From NCBI GenBank assembly GCA_946497585.1, contig CAMMLF010000032.1, forward strand, positions 1 through 14,199: a DNA stretch of 14,199 bases. The letters run 5' to 3'. This document shows, in pieces, positions 5,543 through 10,429 of this stretch (its first letter is position 1; each line of letters begins with the position of its first letter). The position numbers and the translations under genes are program-made. Source of the DNA: an uncultured Clostridium sp. GTDB taxonomy: Bacteria; Bacillota; Clostridia; TANB77; CAG-508. Below the pieces are notes generated by a model. It ran no database searches. It was not told the origin of the DNA and saw only the letters and a program-made list of their open reading frames with translations.

Positions 5543-6787
5543 CTACTTTACTAAATTTCTAAATTCACTTAGTCTTTTAACAAATCTTAAGTTTAATGTT
5601 CCAGTACAACCATTCCTTTGCTTTTGAAGGTCCACAACTATGTCCTGCGTTGGAGTATCTTCATCTGCATTTTGTTTATATAAAAATATTACGTTGTCTG
5701 CGTCTTGCTCTATTGCTCCACTTTCTCTTATATCTGCTAAAGTTGGTTCGGTTCTACTTGCATTTCTGTTTAACTGGCAAAGTGCAATTATTGGTATGTC
5801 CAATTCTAAGCTTAGAAGTTTTAATGTTCTGCTTATATCTGCAAGCTCTTGCTCTCTGTTGTTGTATTTTTTATTATTGTTTTTTATTAATTGCAGATAA
5901 TCTATTACTGCTAGTCCCAAATTTTTCATATTTTTTAATCTTCTTAGTTCAATTTCTATGTCTTGCAATGTATAGCACTCTGTTATTATGTTTAAAGGCA
6001 ATTGTGCTATTTCATTACTTGCTAATGCTATCTTGTCAAAATCATCATTTTCTAAAGTTCCAAATTTTATTTTGTCGTTGTCAATTCCTGTTTTTTTGCT
6101 TATAAGCTTTGTTATTATTTGTGTATCTGCCATTTCTAAACTGAAAATTGCTACTTCTATGTTTTTTTCAGCAATCCTACTTGCTATCTGCAATGCAAAA
6201 GTTGTTTTTCCTACTCCTGGTCTAGCTCCAATTACAGTAAATTCTTTTCTATGTAATCCTCCAGTTAATTTATCTAAATCAAAGAAACCTGTATATAAGC
6301 TATAATCTGTTTTTTGTTCATAAGCTTCTTGTATCAATACTGTTGTCTTTGCTACTTTTGTTAATAAATCCTCTTTTTCTGATACACCTTCTTTGCTTAT
6401 TTCTTTTAACTCTTTAATTTCTTTTTCCGTGTAAGAATCTATATCTTCAGTTATTTCAACTTCTTTTATTATTTTTTCTGCTTCTTGCTTTAATTCTCTC
6501 TTCTTTGTGTATTCTTTTAACTTCTTAAAGCTCTGTTCTCCAGTAATTCCAAAAACATTGTCTCCTAGATGGCTTATATAATTTAATATTTTTGATTTAT
6601 CTCCATTTACAACTTCTTGTACTGCTAATAAACTTACAGTCTCTTTACGTTTTCTCAAGTCTAATATCGCTTTTGCTATCTCTTTATTTTTTATGTCTAC
6701 AAAATCTTTTTCTTGTATATTTAATTCTGCCTCTTCAAAGATAATTGCATATAAAACTGCTTTTTCTACTTCTGCATCATATAACAT
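5543..6787 (-). CDS. dnaB: Replicative DNA helicase, DnaB type
   Basis: A 414-residue hexameric-type helicase that would unwind duplex DNA at the phage fork using ATP. The N-terminal domain occupies about 1-150. The RecA-like core has Walker A GARPGVGKTT at 187-196, EVAIFSLEM at 211-219, Walker B LAVIDYLQL at 292-300, the IIALCQLNR motif at 333-341, and the DIRESGAIEQDADNVIFLY block at 352-370. All key ATPase residues are present, and the length is near that of phage DnaB proteins. GAAGGTG precedes the ATG by about 8 bases. It directly follows the DnaD-like initiator gene, the usual initiator-helicase order. No separate helicase-loader gene is visible, so the host loader or the initiator may serve. 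Confidence 0.95.
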   Translation of the reverse strand: MLYDAEVEKAVLYAIIFEEAELNIQEKDFVDIKNKEIAKAILDLRKRKETVSLLAVQEVVNGDKSKILNYISHLGDNVFGITGEQSFKKLKEYTKKRELKQEAEKIIKEVEITEDIDSYTEKEIKELKEISKEGVSEKEDLLTKVAKTTVLIQEAYEQKTDYSLYTGFFDLDKLTGGLHRKEFTVIGARPGVGKTTFALQIASRIAEKNIEVAIFSLEMADTQIITKLISKKTGIDNDKIKFGTLENDDFDKIALASNEIAQLPLNIITECYTLQDIEIELRRLKNMKNLGLAVIDYLQLIKNNNKKYNNREQELADISRTLKLLSLELDIPIIALCQLNRNASRTEPTLADIRESGAIEQDADNVIFLYKQNADEDTPTQDIVVDLQKQRNGCTGTLNLRFVKRLSEFRNLVK

Positions 6788-6790
6788 CTA

Positions 6791-7627
6791 TCATGCACCT
6801 TCTCTCTGCTGTCGTAGTTTTTCCTTACGCAGTCTCTCTGCATATTCTTTCTCACTCATATCTGCTTTTACTTCTTTATAATCTTTTGTGTTTGCAATTT
6901 TTTTAGTGTTGTTCTTCTTTTTATTTTTAAAGTTTTCTTGCTCTATTTCAAAATCATGTAATGTTTTTATTTTATTAGCTACACAATTGTCCAAAATTCC
7001 TTTTGCGTATTTCCAGTTTTTAAAGTTTCTATCTACCGCTTCTTTCAAAGCTCTTATTATTAGTTCTGCTTCTAGTCCATCATCTAAGTAAGTTTTTATT
7101 TCTTCGTATATCGTAGGGCTTAATAAATTTATATTTTGTTCATAAAAGTCAACTATTTTCTGTAAACCATTATTATATATATTTATATTATTTAATTTAT
7201 CTTCTTTATTAACTTTATTATTTATTGAATTATTATTATATATATTATTATTATTTATATTATCTTCTTCTTCTGTTATATCCGAGCACTCTGGTGCTAT
7301 AGGTATGTCACTATTGTCATATAGGGTATTGTCTTCTAGTTCAATAGGTGTTCGACGAATTATTCTTTTGTCTATTTCTTTTTTGCCTTTCTTGTATACT
7401 AATTCTAGTGTAATAAATTTCTTCTTCTCTAAGCCTGATATTAATTTACTAACCCAGCTTTTAGATACTCCTAAAAAACCTGCAAAATATTGATTAGTTG
7501 CAATACATCCTTCCCCACCATCTAAACTCTCTATTTCTGCTAATAATACTTTTTCTAAAGCACTAAGCTCTGTACTAAGCCATATATTTTTTGGAATCCA
7601 AATTCCTTTGAAGTCTCTATTATTCAT
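6791..7627 (-). CDS. Phage replication initiator, wHTH plus DnaD-like domain
   Basis: A 278-residue protein. Residues 20-75 form a winged helix-turn-helix (ATNQYFAGFLGVSKSWVSKL, then GLEKKKFI). Residues about 95-152 are a low-complexity Asn-rich linker. Residues 154-215 resemble the DnaD/DnaB_2 C-terminal domain (YLDDGLEAELIIRALKEAV, then NWKYAKGILDNC). A basic, charged tail ends at 278. Proteins of this layout bind the phage origin and recruit the helicase. GGAGG stands 6 bases before the ATG. The helicase gene follows with 3 bases between. The Asn linker is encoded by an AT-rich repeat tract that may be the origin. Confidence 0.85.
   Translation of the reverse strand: MNNRDFKGIWIPKNIWLSTELSALEKVLLAEIESLDGGEGCIATNQYFAGFLGVSKSWVSKLISGLEKKKFITLELVYKKGKKEIDKRIIRRTPIELEDNTLYDNSDIPIAPECSDITEEEDNINNNNIYNNNSINNKVNKEDKLNNINIYNNGLQKIVDFYEQNINLLSPTIYEEIKTYLDDGLEAELIIRALKEAVDRNFKNWKYAKGILDNCVANKIKTLHDFEIEQENFKNKKKNNTKKIANTKDYKEVKADMSEKEYAERLRKEKLRQQREGA
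7169..7263. repeat. AT-only direct repeats in the initiator gene (candidate origin)
   Basis: A tract of nearly pure A and T lies within the initiator coding sequence. A 15-base unit (ATTATTATATATATT) occurs exactly at 7169-7183 and 7232-7246. An 11-base unit (ATTTATATTAT) occurs exactly at 7181-7191 and 7253-7263. They encode the Asn-rich linker. Replication origins of several phages lie inside or beside the initiator gene as iterons next to an AT-rich unwinding region, so an origin is inferred here. Confidence 0.35.
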
Positions 7628-7641
7628 TTGTACCTCCTTCT

Positions 7642-7675
7642 TTAAAATAAAGAGATAAGTTTTGCTGCTTATCCC
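7642..7675 (-). terminator. Weak intrinsic terminator or attenuator
   Basis: Read leftward, GGGATAAG pairs with CTTATCTC (8 pairs including one G-U) across an 8-base loop, followed by TTTATTTT. It lies directly after the membrane-protein stop codon and before the initiator gene. It may lower readthrough into replication genes. The stem is short and AT-rich, so partial termination is more likely than a full stop. Confidence 0.4.
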
Positions 7676-8041
7676 TTAGTTGTTTATCTCTTCTATTTTA
7701 TTTATATTTTTATACATACTAAAATATTGTAATCTTATTCCAGTAGTAGTAATTCTGTATTTCTTACCTATCTCTAACTGATTATATAAGTCTGTACTAT
7801 TAAATTTTCCTTTGAATAATAAGTCTGATATTTTATAAGTCTCATTATCTTCGCTTACTACTAGGTATAAATCTGTGTCGCCACTTCTTTTTATGTATTT
7901 ATCCTTTACTACTATTTCAATAGTTTCTTCATTTTGATATTCTATAGTAGAGCAATATACCATAAATCCTATTAATCCTAATATAAATATTCCTACAAAT
8001 ATAGTTATAATTGCTCCAACAACTCCACACTCATTTTTCAT
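7676..8041 (-). CDS. Membrane-anchored phage protein with beta-rich soluble domain
   Basis: A 121-residue protein with one strong membrane span at about residues 8-30 (VGAIITIFVGIFILGLIGFM). A soluble beta-rich domain follows (IEIVVKDKYIKRSG, LYLVVSEDN, YKISDLL, LEIGKKYRITTTG). It resembles small phage membrane proteins with an OB-like extracytoplasmic or cytoplasmic domain; I do not recognise a named family with confidence. GGAGG lies 7 bases before the ATG. A terminator-like hairpin follows its stop. A role in envelope or superinfection functions is possible but not shown. Confidence 0.7.
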   Translation of the reverse strand: MKNECGVVGAIITIFVGIFILGLIGFMVYCSTIEYQNEETIEIVVKDKYIKRSGDTDLYLVVSEDNETYKISDLLFKGKFNSTDLYNQLEIGKKYRITTTGIRLQYFSMYKNINKIEEINN

Positions 8042-8113
8042 ATTTTACCTCCATTTATTTACAAATTTTTATTTTTGTGATACACTTAATTAAGATGTTT
8101 TACTTAAACACTT

Positions 8114-8150
8114 TATATGTTGTTCTAATTTGCGGTTGGTACAACATATA
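8114..8150. repeat. 10-bp inverted repeat with T7 run on the plus side
   Basis: TATATGTTGT (8114-8123) and ACAACATATA (8141-8150) are perfect inverted arms around a 17-base loop. Seven T follow on the plus strand (8151-8157), as in an intrinsic terminator for rightward transcription. For the leftward mRNA it is a hairpin spanning the last codons and stop of the 57-residue gene. It could stop antisense readthrough or protect the leftward mRNA 3' end. Confidence 0.4.
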
Positions 8151-8298
8151 TTTTTTTGTATGTATCTTCTTTTAAGTGTTTCAATGCAACTTTTCCTGCA
8201 TGACCATTTAAGATACTTGCTTTTAAGAAATCTTCATAAGTAAATAATACTGTTATTTCTTCTTGAGCTATTTCTTTGTCATTAATGTCTACAAACAT
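8125..8298 (-). CDS. Small hypothetical phage protein (57 aa)
   Basis: A 57-residue protein, MFVDINDKEIAQEEITVLFT and onward, ending KIYVVPTAN. It is a compact alpha/beta protein with no recognised motif. I chose the internal ATG because TAGGAGG lies 7 bases before it. An upstream ATG would extend the protein into the 32-residue gene and has no site. Its last codons form one arm of an inverted repeat. Function unknown. Confidence 0.65.
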   Translation of the reverse strand: MFVDINDKEIAQEEITVLFTYEDFLKASILNGHAGKVALKHLKEDTYKKIYVVPTAN

Positions 8299-8309
8299 GT
8301 TCTTTCCTC

Positions 8310-8408
8310 CTATCCTAAAAAATTTTCTATAATGCCACATAAGTAACATGCTACGAATGGCATCCAAATTATGCTTGTACCAAAAATAAATTCTTTCAAC
8401 TTTCTCAT
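8310..8408 (-). CDS. Tiny membrane protein (32 aa)
   Basis: A 32-residue protein, MRKLKEFIFGTSIIWMPFVA and onward, ending CGIIENFLG. It has a basic N-terminus and one hydrophobic span, so it should insert with the N-terminus inside. AAGGAAGTG lies about 8 bases before the ATG, and its TAG falls just before the ribosome binding site of the next gene. The spacing on both sides supports a real gene. Function unknown. Confidence 0.55.
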   Translation of the reverse strand: MRKLKEFIFGTSIIWMPFVACYLCGIIENFLG

Positions 8409-8426
8409 CTGTTAATCACTTCCTTT

Positions 8427-8669
8427 CTATACTTTTACTTGATTTGCTAAATTTTGTATTGTTTTTATATATGTCTTTAGTTCCTCATTTTCTCTAATAA
8501 GTTTTTCAATTGTTGCATTTACTTCTTTGTCCTTACTTACTTTTATTTTGTATTGCCCACCTATTTTTTGATATTCAACTTTTCCGCTATTCATCAATTT
8601 AAGTGCAGTTTCATATCCAATGTGATTTCTTCGCATATATTCATTTAAACTTACCCATTCTTGTTCCAT
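8427..8669 (-). CDS. Excisionase-like HTH protein (80 aa)
   Basis: An 80-residue protein. Residues 1-45 (WVSLNEYMRRNHIGYETALK, then GKVEYQKIGGQYKIKV) fit the MerR/excisionase-type winged helix, in which the YQKIGGQYKI wing follows the recognition helix. A coiled coil (ATIEKLIRENEELKTYIK) follows and probably dimerises it. Such proteins act as excisionases or early regulators that bind DNA. I chose the MEQEWVS ATG because AAAGGAGG lies 6 bases upstream. The gene faces a divergent gene across a 65-base promoter gap holding a TTACA-N5-TGTAA dyad, which it might bind. Confidence 0.75.
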   Translation of the reverse strand: MEQEWVSLNEYMRRNHIGYETALKLMNSGKVEYQKIGGQYKIKVSKDKEVNATIEKLIRENEELKTYIKTIQNLANQVKV

Positions 8670-8679
8670 AATTGCCTCC

Positions 8680-8709
8680 TTTACAAAAATTGTAAGACTT
8701 TGGTATAAT
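8680..8709 (+). promoter_or_regulatory. Rightward promoter with TTACA-N5-TGTAA dyad
   Basis: TTTACA at 8680-8685 and TATAAT at 8704-8709, with an 18-base spacer, form a good promoter for the 58-residue plus-strand gene. A perfect dyad, TTACA-N5-TGTAA at 8681-8695, overlaps the -35 box and spacer. It also abuts the ribosome binding site of the leftward HTH gene, so a bound regulator could affect both directions. Confidence 0.55.
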
Positions 8710-8734
8710 TGCCTCGAAAGTGAGGTGATATAAT

Positions 8735-8911
8735 ATGCCAAAGAACTTTGATGATTTTTTAAAAAGTATTGATGATAAAAAACTCATTAGAGAAGCTGCT
8801 GATTATATGACAAATTCCATTGTTACTGACGAAAAGGAAAAAGAATTGTTATATAATGTTGCAATTCAGAAATGTTTATTAAAACAATACCATCAATGGC
8901 TAAATTCTTAA
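8735..8911 (+). CDS. Counter-oriented small acidic protein (58 aa)
   Basis: A 58-residue protein, MPKNFDDFLKSIDDKKLIRE and onward, ending LLKQYHQWLNS. It is acidic and helical, with no known motif that I recognise. It is the only gene running rightward inside the leftward early region. It has its own promoter (TATAAT at 8704), and a GAGGTGA site lies 6 bases before the ATG. Its stop and that of the leftward neighbour share the palindrome TTAA. Expression from its own promoter in the lysogen is inferred. A host-directed or prophage-maintenance role is possible but not shown. Confidence 0.7.
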   Translation: MPKNFDDFLKSIDDKKLIREAADYMTNSIVTDEKEKELLYNVAIQKCLLKQYHQWLNS

Positions 8912-9057
8912 TTTTTTGAGGTATTAGACTTTTTATCTGATGCCTCTTTTATTAGCTTATTTATAAATCTCTCATCATCGTTATAATAAAGTTCAAATAA
9001 TTTTTCTCTAAAATCTCTATCTTCTAATAGAGCTTTTTTTATTTCTTCTATTTCCAC
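8908..9057 (-). CDS. Small acidic helical protein with GTG start (49 aa)
   Basis: A 49-residue protein, read as MEIEEIKKALLEDRDFREKL and onward, ending NTSKN. GGAGGAG lies 6 bases before the GTG, which fixes the start. It is charged and helical; function unknown. Its 3' end touches the 3' end of the counter-oriented gene, the two sharing TTAA as stop codons. Confidence 0.65.
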   Translation of the reverse strand: MEIEEIKKALLEDRDFREKLFELYYNDDERFINKLIKEASDKKSNTSKN

Positions 9058-9090
9058 TTATTTCTCCTCCTTATTATTTTTTATTTTGAA

Positions 9091-9153
9091 AGATATTTAA
9101 TAGTTATTAATTATTTAAAACATCTAATTAATTTAATTGTTCATTAAATATCT
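9091..9153. repeat. Nested AT-only inverted repeats in a 100-base gap
   Basis: AGATATTTAAT (9091-9101) and ATTAAATATCT (9143-9153) are perfect 11-bp arms. Inside them, ATTAATTA (9106-9113) pairs with TAATTAAT (9125-9132) around an 11-base loop. The whole gap 9058-9158 holds no gene apart from the ribosome binding site of the GTG gene. It may be a protein-binding site, a cruciform, or a mRNA structure. Confidence 0.45.
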
Positions 9154-9158
9154 ATGAC

Positions 9159-9332
9159 TTATTTAGCTTCATCTAATGTATCATGTTTAGCTAACAGATT
9201 ACCTTTAAAGTCCCAGTATTGATATATTAATCGTACTGGGTCTTCTGGTATTCCTTTACCTATCAATGACTCTGTTTTAATTACTTTAATAACTTTTGCT
9301 TTATCTGTTCCTCTTGGTCTTACTGTTTCCAT
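9159..9332 (-). CDS. Conserved small prophage protein (57 aa)
   Basis: A 57-residue protein. The segment IKVIKTESLIGKGIPEDPVR, then YQYWDFKGNLLAKHD, matches a small protein type that I recognise from many Firmicutes prophages near the repressor/Cro region; its role is not known. It is predicted to be mostly beta. AGGAG lies 11 bases before the ATG. It is the third gene of the leftward early operon. Confidence 0.75.
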   Translation of the reverse strand: METVRPRGTDKAKVIKVIKTESLIGKGIPEDPVRLIYQYWDFKGNLLAKHDTLDEAK

Positions 9333-9355
9333 AATCTCATTTTCTCCTATCTTAC

Positions 9356-9661
9356 TTATTTATTTTTGTCTGGAAAAATATTTAATACTTTGTACATTAT
9401 TTTTCTTATATCTTCTGCTTTTTCTGCTGGTATAATTTGTACTTGGTTATAACCTAATGAAATCCTTGTTATAGTAGCTATTGCATCAAATATCTTGCTT
9501 TGTTCTCTTTGCTCTGTATATCCTTTTGAATAAAACATTTTTACAAAGTCTTGTTTTACTGTTTTCCAGGCATTGTCTTTTACCAATTCTTTTTTTGTCA
9601 TTTCATTTAAGATTTCTCTTTTAAGTTCTTCTTTTAGTTTTTTTAATTCTTCTTCTGACAT
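9356..9661 (-). CDS. Early-operon helical protein, possible regulator (101 aa)
   Basis: A 101-residue protein. A Glu/Lys-rich N-terminal coiled coil (MSEEELKKLKEELKREILNE) is followed by NAWKTVKQDFVKMF and IFDAIATITRISLGYNQVQIIP. The C-terminal part recalls helical domains at the ends of phage antirepressor-type proteins, but the match is not firm. I chose the ATG with AAAGG 9 bases upstream over a TTG three codons earlier that abuts the site. It is the second gene after the leftward promoter, a usual place for regulators. Confidence 0.65.
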   Translation of the reverse strand: MSEEELKKLKEELKREILNEMTKKELVKDNAWKTVKQDFVKMFYSKGYTEQREQSKIFDAIATITRISLGYNQVQIIPAEKAEDIRKIMYKVLNIFPDKNK

Positions 9662-9699
9662 TTTAACCAACCTTTCTCTAGTTCTCTCATTGTGAACTT

Positions 9700-9894
9700 T
9701 TATGTTAAAAAAATTTCATCTGTATTAGCCGTAGGAAAGCTTTTTTTAAATTCCTTAATTTTTTGTATGCTTGGATTTTTTGCTCCACATTCTATTTGTT
9801 TATAAAAAGATATTGTTATTCCCCATTTTTCAGCCATTTCTTCCTGTGTTTTTTTTATAGAAAGCCTGTATTCTCTTAGCTTTTCTCTTGCCAT
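9700..9894 (-). CDS. Cro-like XRE-family regulator (64 aa)
   Basis: A 64-residue protein made of one Cro/C1-type helix-turn-helix: KKTQEEMAEKWGITISFYKQ at about 14-33, then the IECGAKNPSIQKI segment. It has no other domain, as expected for a Cro-type repressor or activator. As first gene of the leftward operon, it is read from the strong promoter whose operators it probably binds, opposing the repressor encoded rightward. I chose the MAREK ATG because AAAGGAGG lies 10 bases upstream; a longer start would begin within the operator region. Confidence 0.85.
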   Translation of the reverse strand: MAREKLREYRLSIKKTQEEMAEKWGITISFYKQIECGAKNPSIQKIKEFKKSFPTANTDEIFLT

Positions 9895-9916
9895 TTTTTG
9901 TTCTCCTCCTTTCAAG

Positions 9917-9931
9917 TTCACTCATAGTATA
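9917..9931. promoter_or_regulatory. Operator-like dyad 2 (TTCACT-N3-AGTATA)
   Basis: An imperfect dyad with core ACT-N3-AGT covers the -10 box of the leftward promoter and the start region of its transcript. It is close to the mirror of the dyad at 9934-9947 and shares its core with that at 10034-10052. It is a probable binding site of the repressor and/or the Cro-like protein. Confidence 0.5.
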
Positions 9932-9954
9932 ATATACTTTTAGTGAACTGTCAA
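9926..9954 (-). promoter_or_regulatory. Strong leftward early promoter
   Basis: Read leftward, a perfect TTGACA (9949-9954), a 17-base spacer and TATACT (9926-9931) make a near-consensus promoter. The transcript would start near 9919, shortly before the AAAGGAGG of the Cro-like gene. Two operator-like dyads lie over its spacer and -10 box, so the repressor would block the whole early operon from here. Confidence 0.8.
9934..9947. promoter_or_regulatory. Operator-like dyad 1 (ATACT-N3-AGTGA)
   Basis: A dyad with core ACT-N3-AGT lies in the spacer of the leftward promoter. With dyad 2 it forms a larger symmetric array bounded by GTTCACT and AGTGAAC (9916-9948). Repressor bound here would cover the space between the -10 and -35 boxes. 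Confidence 0.5.
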
Positions 9955-10027
9955 CACCTTTTTCAAAAAAAATTTTTAATTTCCTTGAAACCTCTGTCGC
10001 TCTAAGTAAACTTTTTAAATTTTTTTG

Positions 10028-10057
10028 TTGCATAGTACACTTACAGTGTGCTATAAT
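10028..10057 (+). promoter_or_regulatory. Rightward repressor promoter
   Basis: A perfect TATAAT (10052-10057) lies 18 bases from TTGCAT (10028-10033), a poor -35 match. A weak -35 with a strong -10 is common for autoregulated lysogeny promoters. The transcript would start near 10064, just before GGAGG and the repressor ATG. Confidence 0.6.
10034..10052. promoter_or_regulatory. Operator-like dyad 3 (AGTACACT-N3-AGTGTGCT)
   Basis: An inverted repeat with 7 of 8 matching arm positions fills the spacer of the rightward promoter. It carries the same ACT-N3-AGT core as dyads 1 and 2. Binding here would repress the repressor gene itself, or would let the Cro-like protein shut off lysogeny. Confidence 0.55.
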
Positions 10058-10077
10058 GAAATGTAATTGGAGGAATT

Positions 10078-10404
10078 ATGATGAATAGAATAAAATTTTT
10101 ACGAGAAGAACTTCATATGACGCAGCAAGAATTAGCAGACAAGCTTGATGGTGCTAAAAGTACTGTTGCTATGTATGAAAAAGGCGACAGAAAACCTAGT
10201 ATGGACGTTCTACTAAAATTATCAGAAATATTTGATTGTAGTATAGATTATATTCTCGGTAAATCAGACATACGTGATCCAGAAGATAAAGAGTTCCGCT
10301 TCGCTTACCATAAGGAAACAGAAGGTATGACAGACGAAGAAATAAAAGATGCTCTAAGGTTTTATAAAGAAATGAAAAATAAAATAAAAGGAGAAAAACA
10401 ATAA
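10078..10404 (+). CDS. XRE-family prophage repressor, short form (108 aa)
   Basis: A 108-residue repressor. The XRE helix-turn-helix spans about 5-60 (LREELHMTQQELADKLDGAK, then MYEKGDRKPSMDVLLKLSEI, DCSIDYILG). A short acidic and then basic C-terminal tail (to KGEKQ) follows. It has no self-cleaving peptidase domain, so induction would rely on the ImmA-type protease gene downstream, as in ImmR/ImmA pairs. GGAGG precedes two adjacent ATGs; the second (10081) has the better spacing. The 3' third of the gene is repeated at 11348-11470 in a diverged copy. It is the first gene of the rightward lysogeny unit. Confidence 0.85.
   Translation: MMNRIKFLREELHMTQQELADKLDGAKSTVAMYEKGDRKPSMDVLLKLSEIFDCSIDYILGKSDIRDPEDKEFRFAYHKETEGMTDEEIKDALRFYKEMKNKIKGEKQ
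10294..10398 (+). repeat. Direct repeat copy A (repressor 3' end)
   Basis: These 105 bases encode the repressor tail and match 11348-11452 at 91 of 105 positions by hand alignment, with no gaps. The 23 bases from CATAAGG to TATGAC are identical in both copies. The exonuclease gene lies between the copies. Confidence 0.8.
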
Positions 10405-10429
10405 GTTAAGTTATAATACTATTAAGGAG

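Noticed and set aside
5596..6105. Long rightward open frame opposite the helicase gene, and others at 5640-5900 and 5988-6305
   Set aside because: They lie antisense to a clear DnaB-type helicase, lack ribosome binding sites, and translate to Leu/Cys/Phe-rich sequence typical of the complement of an AT-rich gene.
8299..8367. Longer N-terminus for the 57-residue protein
   Set aside because: It would overlap the 32-residue membrane-protein gene and has no ribosome binding site, whereas the internal ATG has TAGGAGG at ideal spacing.
8670..8741. Longer N-terminus for the excisionase-like protein
   Set aside because: The extension would cross the divergent promoter and the start of the opposite gene. 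AAAGGAGG marks the internal ATG.
9830..10033. Leftward 67-codon frame covering the switch region
   Set aside because: It overlaps the Cro-like gene in another frame and runs through the promoter and operators. It has no ribosome binding site and has low-complexity Lys/Arg content.
10412..10417. TATAAT upstream of the exonuclease gene as a separate promoter
   Set aside because: No acceptable -35 box lies 16 to 19 bases upstream; read-through from the repressor promoter is simpler.
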